Assembly: GCA_947502835.1 (NCBI GenBank)
Contig: CANNBJ010000003.1
Location: forward strand, 372,001 to 436,000
Direction of reading: 5' to 3'
Length of the DNA: 64,000 nt
Source: Bdellovibrionales bacterium
GTDB lineage: Bacteria > Bdellovibrionota > UBA1018 > CAIMNF01
A program made the position numbers and the translations under genes. The notes below the pieces were generated by a model. That model did no database searches. It had not been told where the DNA came from and saw only the letters and a list, made by a program, of their open reading frames with translations. Shown in pieces: positions 23,891-32,118 of the stretch; within the stretch, counting starts at the first letter, position 1, and each line of letters starts with the position of its first letter.

Positions 23891-24823
23891 TTATTTCTGG
23901 GGATCAGGATTCGGAAACGGAGCGGAGAGTGGGCCTGTCAATTTGTAGGCGTATTTCCCGTCAGCCTGCCTTGCGCTTGCAATGAGGCTCTCCATGAAAG
24001 AGAGGGAGGAGAGCGTCTTCGGGGAGAGGGAAAACAACACGCGCAAATTGAGCGGACTTGAGTTCAAATTCCGGTTCAATGCCACGTCTCCGGTGAGCGC
24101 TAGGGTCACATCATCGGATGGACGGCCGATTTGGACATTCTTCATGAGGACCTTGCCGCCCTTGATTTCCACGTTCACGGTACCTTCTGAGACGGAAATG
24201 GAGGGGATTTTGAATGCGATGATCATCTGCTCATCCAACTGCACATTCTTCAGTCGCAAATCGATCGCACCATTGAATGTTGCCAGATCAGAGGGGGATC
24301 CTGTGACGCGACTCTTTCCCGTGATCGTCCCCGAGCCCTTGATTCCCGCAAACGCAAACAATCCGAATCGGGACAAATCCACATCGTTCAGATCAAGATC
24401 TGCTTCGATGAAGTCGCGTTTTGCCAGAAGGTCCAGGAGAATCTCGGACTTTCCTTGTCGCAAAACGGCACTGGCGCCTGCCCTTCCTGTGAACAGGGAG
24501 AGGAGCTTTGGTCGCACCTCGAGCTCATCCAGTTCGATTCGGGTTTGGTCGCGGAGTTCCAATGTCGGGTGATCGAGTCGGTATCTTAAGCCTGTGATCA
24601 GGGAGAGGGACCTTCCCCGATCAGAAATATAGATTCCGAAGGGATCGAGGGAGCTTTGGACGTAGCCTTGAATGAGAGCTGTGATCTTGGCCTCGGGAAG
24701 CTTGAAAAGAGTGAAAAACAAGATCAGTCCAAGGAAGGAAAACCCAAGCCCGATCATTTTTGGAATGCTTCGCGCGGTGGTCTGACTGGTGGATTCGAGA
24801 GAGGCGCCGGTTGCTTCACTCAT
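23891..24823 (-). CDS. gspN: Type II secretion system protein GspN
   Basis: 310 residues. A short cytoplasmic tail is followed by one membrane span (about residues 22-42, MIGLGFSFLGLILFFTLF). The rest is a periplasmic beta-rich domain like the GspN/AsmA-type fold, with repeated segments such as LELRDQTRIELDELEVRPKLLSLF and NGAIDLRLKNVQLDEQ. GspN is an accessory part of some T2SS operons and is not always essential. It overlaps gspM (ATGA at 24820-24823), and it is the last gsp gene of the operon. Confidence 0.8.
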   Translation of the reverse strand: MSEATGASLESTSQTTARSIPKMIGLGFSFLGLILFFTLFKLPEAKITALIQGYVQSSLDPFGIYISDRGRSLSLITGLRYRLDHPTLELRDQTRIELDELEVRPKLLSLFTGRAGASAVLRQGKSEILLDLLAKRDFIEADLDLNDVDLSRFGLFAFAGIKGSGTITGKSRVTGSPSDLATFNGAIDLRLKNVQLDEQMIIAFKIPSISVSEGTVNVEIKGGKVLMKNVQIGRPSDDVTLALTGDVALNRNLNSSPLNLRVLFSLSPKTLSSLSFMESLIASARQADGKYAYKLTGPLSAPFPNPDPQK

Positions 24824-25416
24824 CGTTTGCCACCATCCTGCTCTTTTTTCGCCAAATAACCGCTCACATTGATTTTGGCAGAGAGTTTTCCTTCTTCCGC
24901 GCCGGACTCAATCGCAATGCCCTTCAGCTTCATGGGGGGATTCCCTTGTTCCATCTGCGCAAGAATCTGAACCAACGGGCGGAGCGGAATGTTCTTCAGC
25001 TTCAGCTCGAGCAGGGATTCCTGAAGCACATTTTGTGATGCCCCTGGAGACTCCTTCACGATCTCGAGGGATTCCGCGGGGACCCCCTGGGCAGTGACGC
25101 GAGATGTGAGTATGGATTTCCAGTTTTGGTCTCCGGAGGGCGCAATGCCCGAACTTTGTCCCTTCAGCCGGCGAAGTTCGTCGCTCGCATCGGAGACAAC
25201 CCGCGCAAGTTCCTGATGCTCGAAATATTCGTCCCGCGCACCATTTGCTGAATTGATCATCGAGAAAATCAGGAAAAAAAGCGCAAGGAATCCCAGTCCG
25301 GTCGCGCCCCATTTAACATATCCTTGCTGCTCGGAGGAAAGTTGATGGTAGGCTGCTTGAAGCTGTTGATAAAATTCCTGTTCCTTGATCTTCTCGAGCA
25401 CTGATCCGGCATCCAT
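24820..25416 (-). CDS. gspM: Type II secretion system protein GspM
   Basis: 198 residues. One membrane span near residues 38-56 (TGLGFLALFFLIFSMI) is followed by a coiled coil, then a ferredoxin-like periplasmic domain (LLELKLKNIPLRPLVQILAQMEQGNPPMKLKGIAIE), matching the GspM/PilO layout. GspM forms the inner-membrane platform with GspL and GspF. The start is one base after the gspL stop. Sequence conservation is low in this family, so the call relies on architecture and position. Confidence 0.82.
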   Translation of the reverse strand: MDAGSVLEKIKEQEFYQQLQAAYHQLSSEQQGYVKWGATGLGFLALFFLIFSMINSANGARDEYFEHQELARVVSDASDELRRLKGQSSGIAPSGDQNWKSILTSRVTAQGVPAESLEIVKESPGASQNVLQESLLELKLKNIPLRPLVQILAQMEQGNPPMKLKGIAIESGAEEGKLSAKINVSGYLAKKEQDGGKR

Positions 25417-25417
25417 T

Positions 25418-27043
25418 TTATTTCTTCGCTCCTATGGTCCCCGCGTACACAACCCGGAAGACTTTTCGTCCCTCGCGGGTGAGCTCCTCGGAATTTCCCC
25501 TTTTGAGCCCGAAGTTCTTCTCGAGGACTTCCGTAAGTTTCGAAATGGCCTGCGGGTTGCTCACGATGAAGGAGAGGCTGGTTTTGAGCGGAGCGCTCTC
25601 GATGAAACGATCCGTGTTGTCGGAGCCTGAGTCAAAGTTCACCATGTCCACAACCACGTCGCGGGAGATCTTTTCCGAGAGCGATCGCAGGAAGTTCAGC
25701 GGGGAGTTTGTGTTTGGCGCAAATAGTTTGGCCATTTCGCGCTCCTTCACCAGGTCATCTTGAATGGTTTTTTTCAGCTTCGAGGGGCTTGCGAGTTGGT
25801 TCCTGACCGCACCATCCCCGATTCCACCGAAATAGGTCTTTACCACGCGTTCAAGAGCTGTTTTTGCATCATCGCGTTTCACCTTGTAGTAATTGTATTC
25901 GATGGTTTTTGTCGCGAAAAAAACAAGGGAAGTGATGAGAAGGTAGGGAAGAGGTTTCTTGATCAACTCAAGGGGTGAATCATCGGTGCCACCGTTTTTT
26001 GCGAATGGACCTCGTCTCAGGTTCAAGGCCGGAATCTTGTCGGCGGGCACTGCGGTCATCGCCAGGGCAAGAGCGCGCGCAAATCGAACCTCGGAGGGAT
26101 CCGAGTAGGAGACCTGGGAGCCGGTGAGCATGCTCAAGGGGCGAAACAGGGTGCAGGTTTTTTGAATCGATTCTTGAAGCCAGTTCAAGAACCCGGGAAG
26201 AAGCGCCCCTTCCCCTGTGACCAGGATTTCATCAATCGGGGTCTTCGTCTGGCTTCGGGCCGCAAGCTCAATTTGCCTGACCTCAGGAATGAGCACTTCG
26301 AGGACCTCGGTGATTGAGTCCGAAACATCCTCGTTGATCCCGGTAACTCCGATATCCTGAATCCAGGTCTTGAGTTCATCCCTGCTTGCACTCAGTTTTT
26401 CTTCGAGTTTTCTTTCGATCGTAACAATCCCAAACGGGATTTCACGGTAGAGCACAGGGCGATTGCCGGAATTCACATAAAAGAAGGTTTTGTTGCGCTC
26501 AACTCCGATCAGAAGTGAGGTGACGGCTTCCTCTCCTTTTTGGAGGGGTTTATGGAGTCTCGAAAAGAGGCATCGATACGCCCATGCATCCGTGGTGATG
26601 GTGTCAGGATTGATCCCGCTCGACATGAGGCCCTGAAGATGTTGCTCGAAGCTGTCTTTTTTGACGGCACCCACATGGATCATGGAGCCGGACTCGGGGC
26701 TGGGGAGAGTCGCATAATCATAATGCAGATTTTCGGACTCGAAGGGGAGGTCGTCCTCCAGTTCGAATCCCAGAGCGGCTCGAATCGCTTTTTTGTCCTT
26801 GGTTGCCAGGTGGATGTTTCGAAATGTTCCAATCTCGATCGGTGCCGAGGTGATCAATCGCCCCGGTTTTCCTGAAATGCTGCCGAGCAAGTTCGAGGCG
26901 GCAAACAACGGGTCGGCTGGCGTTTCAGAGTCGGAGGGAAGAACCGATTCCAAGGTCTCCCGGATCTCAAATCGTCCGAAATGGGTTTCGAGTTCTACGC
27001 AGGCAATGGCGTCTTTAGAGATGTCCAATCCGAAGACTCGCAT
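25418..27043 (-). CDS. gspL: Type II secretion system protein GspL
   Basis: 541 residues. The N-terminal ~340 residues are an actin-like PilM/GspL domain (opening MRVFGLDISKDAIACVELE, with VTGEGALLPGFLNWL as a late phosphate-loop-like element). One membrane span follows near residues 350-370 (LPYLLITSLVFFATKTI), then a periplasmic ferredoxin-like domain. It recruits the ATPase GspE to the inner-membrane platform. It lies between gspK and gspM in the expected order. Confidence 0.88.
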   Translation of the reverse strand: MRVFGLDISKDAIACVELETHFGRFEIRETLESVLPSDSETPADPLFAASNLLGSISGKPGRLITSAPIEIGTFRNIHLATKDKKAIRAALGFELEDDLPFESENLHYDYATLPSPESGSMIHVGAVKKDSFEQHLQGLMSSGINPDTITTDAWAYRCLFSRLHKPLQKGEEAVTSLLIGVERNKTFFYVNSGNRPVLYREIPFGIVTIERKLEEKLSASRDELKTWIQDIGVTGINEDVSDSITEVLEVLIPEVRQIELAARSQTKTPIDEILVTGEGALLPGFLNWLQESIQKTCTLFRPLSMLTGSQVSYSDPSEVRFARALALAMTAVPADKIPALNLRRGPFAKNGGTDDSPLELIKKPLPYLLITSLVFFATKTIEYNYYKVKRDDAKTALERVVKTYFGGIGDGAVRNQLASPSKLKKTIQDDLVKEREMAKLFAPNTNSPLNFLRSLSEKISRDVVVDMVNFDSGSDNTDRFIESAPLKTSLSFIVSNPQAISKLTEVLEKNFGLKRGNSEELTREGRKVFRVVYAGTIGAKK

Positions 27044-27056
27044 AGGAAAATTATAC

Positions 27057-28421
27057 TCACAAAAACCTGAGTTGAGTAATTTTTAAATTGCTCCTTTCGT
27101 TCGTGGAATCCGTGGGATTGCCGGGGGTTGGCAAGTTGGGCTGGGGTATTTGAGTTCCGGGCGTGGTGGGGGCGGGTTGGGTGGGCGATTCGATCAGGCT
27201 GACCATTGCCTCCAGGGTTTTTTTGGTCTGCTGAACCGTGGCTTCCACATGAACGAGGAAGTTCGACTCCTCGGTGATGATTCGGATTCCCCTCTGGGTG
27301 AGAAGATTCCTGAGCTCCGAGGTTCTGGTGTCGGAACCCATATAGTGCTGAACCTTTTCTTTAAGGTATTTAAAGAACTCATCGGAATTCTTGAATTTAT
27401 TGTCCTCTTTGTTTTCCTCGCCGCCTCCATCGCGAAACTCAAAGAACTTGGTGACCTCCTCCTTGGTCATCTGGGGGACGATGGCCTTGAGCACTGGCTC
27501 CTGAATCGTATTGATGTTGATGAAGGAAGCCACCCCTGCATTGAATTGCTCGGAAAGCAAGGCGTAGATCGTGTCATCCATGGAAGGGAGATAATTCAAT
27601 TCTGAAACATGGTAGAAGGGCGCTTTCTTGAAGGGCAGGTTGCTTGCCTGTTCACGGTTCGATTCGAACGAAAGATCGCTCCACCCCACGATCTCATCCA
27701 AAAGGTCCTCGATCCTGAAGTTCCGATACTCGTCGCGGAACTTCGCATCCTCCTCGAAACGGCGCTGAAAAGTGTCTTTGATCTGCTGGCCCAGGGCCTG
27801 CCGGGATTGTTCCGGATCATAACTCACCGGAGTGGGGGATGCTGAAGCCGTACCGTCCGCACCCGGTGAGGCGGGATTCGAGGGGGCGCCCCCGCCGGTA
27901 CCGGGCCTGGCCGGAGAGGGGGAGGCCGATGCCAGGGCGGCGAAAGAGTGGAGGGTGCTGTTCAAGTTGATTTTGTTGGATTGGGCCTGAATGGAGATAT
28001 AGAGCTTTCCCTCCATGGAGGAATCCTTCCGGAACTTTGTAAGGGCGTCTTTCATTTCCATGGGGAGGGATGAAATGTCGCCTGTAAAGGGGATTGTGAT
28101 GGGTTCCGCCCAGATTTTCTCGATCATGGCCTTCGGCACCATTGAATCCACCATGGATGCGTTTGCTCCGGCACCTTCCGAGAGTTTTCCAATCGTCTTT
28201 TTCAATTCCGAATAGGCTCGAATCCGGAGAAGGGAAAGCCGGAGTCCGCTCTTGGCCAGTGCCTGGGCTTTCACCTGGTCAAGCCGGTCATAGGCCAGTT
28301 TTTGATTGATTTGCGAGGTATAGGTGATTTCGCTCACGAAAATCGCAAGGGTTGCCATGGAAGCCAGAACGATGAAAAGTGCGACTCCTTGATGATCAAT
28401 ACGTTTTCGGAAGGACATCAT
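27057..28421 (-). CDS. gspK: Type II secretion minor pseudopilin GspK
   Basis: 454 residues from the ATG at 28421. The leader MMSFRKRIDHQG is followed by VALFIVLASMATLAIFVSEI, the class III prepilin pattern. It lacks Glu at +5, as GspK normally does. A large globular domain follows with the GspK features EDLLDEIVGWSD and FININTIQEPVLKAIVPQM. There is a Pro/Ala/Gly-rich insert near residues 190-220 and a Pro-rich tail (TQPAPTTPGTQIPQPN). GspK caps the pseudopilus tip with GspI and GspJ. A longer in-frame start at 28499 would add 26 unrelated residues and is rejected. It overlaps gspJ by 26 bases. Confidence 0.88.
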   Translation of the reverse strand: MMSFRKRIDHQGVALFIVLASMATLAIFVSEITYTSQINQKLAYDRLDQVKAQALAKSGLRLSLLRIRAYSELKKTIGKLSEGAGANASMVDSMVPKAMIEKIWAEPITIPFTGDISSLPMEMKDALTKFRKDSSMEGKLYISIQAQSNKINLNSTLHSFAALASASPSPARPGTGGGAPSNPASPGADGTASASPTPVSYDPEQSRQALGQQIKDTFQRRFEEDAKFRDEYRNFRIEDLLDEIVGWSDLSFESNREQASNLPFKKAPFYHVSELNYLPSMDDTIYALLSEQFNAGVASFININTIQEPVLKAIVPQMTKEEVTKFFEFRDGGGEENKEDNKFKNSDEFFKYLKEKVQHYMGSDTRTSELRNLLTQRGIRIITEESNFLVHVEATVQQTKKTLEAMVSLIESPTQPAPTTPGTQIPQPNLPTPGNPTDSTNERSNLKITQLRFL

Positions 28422-29271
28422 TTGGGGTCTCCAGGTTGAAGAGGACTTTGGAATCAAGAACCCGTTCCTCCGGGCCCACGAGCGTGACTTCCATTTCAAT
28501 TGAAACGGGGAATTTCCCTTTTGGGTCAGTACTCTCCGAATCCCACTCGCGCACCGGATCCTTGTCGCCCGGCTTGTAAAACATGAACTTGAGTTTTTTC
28601 ACGTTGTTCAAGATCACGTAGGTATTGATGTAGGGGGCCTCCCTCGGTTCGTCGATCTCGAAGGCGCGGGTGTTCTCCACTTTGATCAGGGAGTACAGGC
28701 CTGCGAGTTTTTGATTTTGTTCCGCGCTCAGGTTCGGGTTGGGCGCTTGTTTGACGAGCTCGTATTTCACCTTCGCGTAGATTGATTCTTTTTTGGATTG
28801 GTAGATCCGGACATGGGATGCGGTCACAAAACTCATTTCCGTATCCTTGCCCTTGAACCGCGATGCCCGGATTCCCGTGGGGTCGAGAATGGGACCCCAG
28901 AACTCGGACGCTTGAAAGCCTCGTCCCCGGGTACGTCTGGTGATCTCATCGATTCCAAGAGCAGGAGGCGGGGCGGCTTGCCCGGGGGGAGGCGGGGGGG
29001 GCGGAGGAGGAGGATTGTAAGGGTCAAGAGGTTTGAAGTCGGGTGCGAGAAACCAGCGGGGATTGAAGATTTGACTGAGATCGCGCTCGATGAAGAGGGT
29101 CGAAGTCCGGAATTCGCTCGAGAATTCGGTTTCATCCTTCAGGACTTCTTTCAGTTTTGCAGCATCAATGACCGCCTTTGATGTGGTGGTACCGATCATC
29201 ACGAGGATGAACAGTGCGATCATGACTTCGATCAGGGTGAACCCCTTATTCTTCGGACATTTTGAATTCAT
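28396..29271 (-). CDS. gspJ: Type II secretion minor pseudopilin GspJ with polyproline insert
   Basis: 291 residues. The leader MNSKCPKNKG precedes FTLIEVMIALFILVM, a standard prepilin cleavage site with Glu5. The globular domain is interrupted near residues 85-105 by a run of ten prolines (bases 28984-29013) and a further PPP. GspJ forms the tip complex with GspI and GspK. A ten-proline run would stall ribosomes without elongation factor P. It overlaps gspI by 26 bases and gspK by 26 bases. Confidence 0.88.
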   Translation of the reverse strand: MNSKCPKNKGFTLIEVMIALFILVMIGTTTSKAVIDAAKLKEVLKDETEFSSEFRTSTLFIERDLSQIFNPRWFLAPDFKPLDPYNPPPPPPPPPPGQAAPPPALGIDEITRRTRGRGFQASEFWGPILDPTGIRASRFKGKDTEMSFVTASHVRIYQSKKESIYAKVKYELVKQAPNPNLSAEQNQKLAGLYSLIKVENTRAFEIDEPREAPYINTYVILNNVKKLKFMFYKPGDKDPVREWDSESTDPKGKFPVSIEMEVTLVGPEERVLDSKVLFNLETPNDVLPKTY

Positions 29272-29779
29272 GATTCAAATCCACCCAGTATTGGCTGACG
29301 CTGTATTTTTGGTTTTCGCCCTTGTCCTTCCAAAGAATCGTCACGGTCACTTCCCGTGTTGCTTTAGACAGGTAGGAGGTTGCAATCTTCACCACGCGCT
29401 CGGCATTCGGGTCAATTTCCGGCTTTGTGCCGGAGTCCCCGCTCCCGGATCCTCCTTGATTCTGACTCATGATCTTGGGAAACGAGATCTCCTTGATTTT
29501 TCGCTCCCACGAATAGTCTGCGAAAGGCGCATCGAATTTCCCGAAGCTCTCGGTTCGCACTTCCGTGAACGGCTTGCCTTGGATTTCCCGTTCTGCCTCC
29601 ACCATGACATTTCTAGCCAAAGTGGCGACTGTGTTCATCCGTTTGGCGCGAATTGTGACATCAAGACTGTTGTTTTCGGCAACGAGGATGGCCCCGATTC
29701 CGATGGCCAGAATGCCGATCGCGATCATCACTTCAAGCAGGGTGAATCCGGATTCTCGATGGGAGGGGGAGCGTCTCAT
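29246..29779 (-). CDS. gspI: Type II secretion minor pseudopilin GspI
   Basis: 177 residues. The leader MRRSPSHRESG is followed by FTLLEVMIAIGILAIGIGAILVAENNS, with Glu5, typical of GspI. The start at 29779 overlaps the gspH stop (ATGA); an in-frame start at 29827 adds 16 residues from within gspH and is rejected. GspI begins assembly of the pseudopilus tip. The Gly/Ser-rich stretch GGSGSGDSGTKPE near residue 120 is a likely surface loop. Confidence 0.88.
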   Translation of the reverse strand: MRRSPSHRESGFTLLEVMIAIGILAIGIGAILVAENNSLDVTIRAKRMNTVATLARNVMVEAEREIQGKPFTEVRTESFGKFDAPFADYSWERKIKEISFPKIMSQNQGGSGSGDSGTKPEIDPNAERVVKIATSYLSKATREVTVTILWKDKGENQKYSVSQYWVDLNHEFKMSEE

Positions 29780-30411
29780 CGTTTGAAGAACTCCTTTGCA
29801 TCGATGTAACGTCCTTCGACATAGCATCTTCCGAGGAGATTGGAGACAGTGAGCGTTACTTCATTCTTGGCTGTGTCCTGAAGATGGATCAGGGTCTTTT
29901 CCGTCAATCCCTGGGGGAAGACATGGGTATACGCGACGCCTTCGGTGATCGGGTTTTCACCTTGCTCTGTGACGACATCCTTGATGCTCACCCCGATGGC
30001 GAGGCTTCGCTTCTTTTTGGTGAGCAGATTCTCCTGGCGGAATCCACCGTTGTTCTTTTTCTCCTCTTCCTCGGCTTCTTTCAGGGAAAAGTATCCCCGG
30101 CTTCGTTCTTTTTCTTTTTTCAGGGTTTCATCGCTCTTGAGGAGGGTCGCCTCACTCGTTGACTCGACCCAATATTGCTGGTTTTTCAGATCATATGCGA
30201 TCCGGTGAACCCGCCCGGTGATTTGGGCCGAGTTGACAGTGTCTTTGATCAGGGTGGCGATTTCACGTCCGGAGGACTGTACTGAAAAACGGAAGGTGTT
30301 GGAGATGCTCGGAATGGCAATCAGGCCTACAAGGCCCAGAATGCCGATGACGATCAGCAATTCGATGAGGGAGAATCCGGATTCACTCTTCTGGATTCTC
30401 CCCCAGTTCAT
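29776..30411 (-). CDS. gspH: Type II secretion minor pseudopilin GspH
   Basis: 211 residues. The leader MNWGRIQKSESG precedes FSLIELLIVIGILGLVGLIAIPSI with Glu5. The globular domain has FRFSVQSSGREIATLIKDTVNSAQITGRVHRIAYDLKNQQYWVE, like the GspH fold. A charged Lys/Glu-rich insert lies in the middle (KEKERSRGYFSLKEAEEEEKKNN). GspH links the tip complex to the major pseudopilin GspG. It starts 3 bases after the gspG stop. Confidence 0.88.
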   Translation of the reverse strand: MNWGRIQKSESGFSLIELLIVIGILGLVGLIAIPSISNTFRFSVQSSGREIATLIKDTVNSAQITGRVHRIAYDLKNQQYWVESTSEATLLKSDETLKKEKERSRGYFSLKEAEEEEKKNNGGFRQENLLTKKKRSLAIGVSIKDVVTEQGENPITEGVAYTHVFPQGLTEKTLIHLQDTAKNEVTLTVSNLLGRCYVEGRYIDAKEFFKR

Positions 30412-30414
30412 GAT

Positions 30415-30864
30415 TTAATCCTGATCTGAAACGGTGATGTCCGCATCGTAGTCGGCACCACCTTCTTTCTTGTCAGAGCCCAGGGACTTGATCTCAAAGG
30501 TATTCCCGTCCGAGGTGTAGAGATAATCCATGTCCCACGCGTCTTTTGGTACCGACTTCTTGTCAAGGTAGCCTTTCGGTGCGTAGTTCTTGCACTCGGG
30601 TGCGGCAGTGGGCTTTGTGATGAGCGCGTCCATTCCCTGATTGGTGTTGGGGTAGCTTCCGCAATCCAAACGGAATTGCTTGAGAGTGGAGGAAAGGTTC
30701 TTCATGTTGACCTTCGTGGTTTCCACTTTGGCTTTATCGAAATTGGAGATCAGCTTCGGGCCCACGACACCGATGAGCAGTCCCAGGATCCCGATCACGA
30801 TCATCAATTCGATGAGCGAAAATCCGGATTCGGAGCAAATCATTCTTGTTTTTTTGTTTTTCAT
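30415..30864 (-). CDS. gspG: Type II secretion major pseudopilin GspG
   Basis: 149 residues, the usual size. The leader MKNKKTRMICSESG is followed by FSLIELMIVIGILGLLIGVVGPKLI (Glu5). The body has the GspG signature LSSTLKQFRLDCGSYPNTNQGMDALITKP and DAWDMDYLY. The end contains aspartates (GADYDADI) in the place of the calcium-binding loop. GspG polymerises into the pseudopilus that pushes substrates through the secretin. It needs a prepilin peptidase not found in this window. Confidence 0.96.
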   Translation of the reverse strand: MKNKKTRMICSESGFSLIELMIVIGILGLLIGVVGPKLISNFDKAKVETTKVNMKNLSSTLKQFRLDCGSYPNTNQGMDALITKPTAAPECKNYAPKGYLDKKSVPKDAWDMDYLYTSDGNTFEIKSLGSDKKEGGADYDADITVSDQD

Positions 30865-30885
30865 TTCCTGGTTTCCTTTCGTTGT

Positions 30886-32109
30886 TTATCGACTCAAGTT
30901 GCTCATTTCCATCAAAGGCGTGATCACGGACACCACGATGAACCCTACCGTCCCCCCCATGAACACGATCATGGCGGGTTCGAGCATGGAAGTCATGGAA
31001 TCCACCGCGGTCGAAACCTGTTCCTCGTAGGAGTCTGCGACGTTTTTCAGCATTCCGGGGAGCTCCCCGGTTTTTTCCCCGATCGAGATCATGTGGATCA
31101 CGAGAGGGGGAAACTCGCCACTTCTCCGCAAGGGTTCGGCAATCGACTGCCCTTCGGTGATATTGCTTCGGGCGTTTTCAACCGCACGGGCAATATGAAC
31201 ATTCCCCACGAGGTTTCGCGCAATATTCATCGCAGTCAGGATCGGCACTCCCGAACCGAGCAGGGTCGACATGGTGCTCGCAAACCGGTTGATGGCAGCC
31301 ATCCGTGTGACTTTTCCAAAAACCGGCGCGGACAACTTGAATCGGTCCCAGTGATCACGCCCTCGTGTGGTGTGAATATAGCGATTAAAGAGGGTTATGG
31401 TCAACCCGACACCAAGCAGGAGCGCCCACCACCAGGAGGTCATCTGCACGGAGATCCAGATCAGGATTTCGGTGGTCAACGGAAGTGCTTTATTCATGGA
31501 AACGAAGATCTGCTGCAGCTTCGGGATCACGAATGCAAAAATTCCAACCAACACGGCAATTGCGACCAAAAACATGATCGCGGGATAGGTCATCCCCCCC
31601 ACGATTTTTCGACGCAAGCGGGTCTGCGACTCCTTGAGATCAGCCAGTCGAAGGAGAACGAGGCTCAAGGTTCCCGAGCTTTCGCCCGCTTCGACCATGT
31701 TGACATAGATATTGTCGAAGGTTTTTGGATGCTGGAGGAGGGCCTTTGCCAAGGAGCTCCCCTCATTGACCGCTTCCCTGACTTGGGAAAGTTGACTCTT
31801 GAGTCCGACCGATTCGATTTGGTCCACCAGCGCGTTCAGCGCATCCACAAGCGGAATGTTGGCTTTGACAAGTGAGGCCAGCTGGCGCGTCATGACCGCA
31901 ACCTCTTCCTGGCTTACCCGACTCGCGAAAAGGGTAAGGCCTGATTTGGGTTTGCCTTTCGCAGAGACCGCGTTTTTCTCGTAGATGTCGGTCACCATGA
32001 GGCCTTGTTTTTTAAGCTTTTGGCGAGCGGATTTCAGGGAGTCGCTTTCAACATGACCCTTCGAGGCCTTGCCATCGAGTCCGATTGCCTTGTATTCAAA
32101 GAGTGCCAT
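30886..32109 (-). CDS. gspF: Type II secretion inner-membrane platform protein GspF
   Basis: 407 residues, standard length. It opens MALFEYKAIGLDGKASKGHVESDS and has two repeated T2SF domains (MTRQLASLVKANIPLVDALNALV and MAAINRFASTMSTLLGSGVPILTAMNIA). Three membrane spans lie near residues 170, 222 and 380. GspF sits at the centre of the inner-membrane platform and couples GspE ATP turnover to pseudopilus growth. It starts 9 bases after gspE and ends 21 bases before gspG. Confidence 0.97.
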   Translation of the reverse strand: MALFEYKAIGLDGKASKGHVESDSLKSARQKLKKQGLMVTDIYEKNAVSAKGKPKSGLTLFASRVSQEEVAVMTRQLASLVKANIPLVDALNALVDQIESVGLKSQLSQVREAVNEGSSLAKALLQHPKTFDNIYVNMVEAGESSGTLSLVLLRLADLKESQTRLRRKIVGGMTYPAIMFLVAIAVLVGIFAFVIPKLQQIFVSMNKALPLTTEILIWISVQMTSWWWALLLGVGLTITLFNRYIHTTRGRDHWDRFKLSAPVFGKVTRMAAINRFASTMSTLLGSGVPILTAMNIARNLVGNVHIARAVENARSNITEGQSIAEPLRRSGEFPPLVIHMISIGEKTGELPGMLKNVADSYEEQVSTAVDSMTSMLEPAMIVFMGGTVGFIVVSVITPLMEMSNLSR

Positions 32110-32118
32110 GGGGTTTTC

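Noticed and set aside
30676-31875. 399-residue open frame on the plus strand across gspG and gspF
   Set aside because: Antisense shadow; both gsp genes are complete and conserved, and the frame has only His/Arg/Gly-rich noise.
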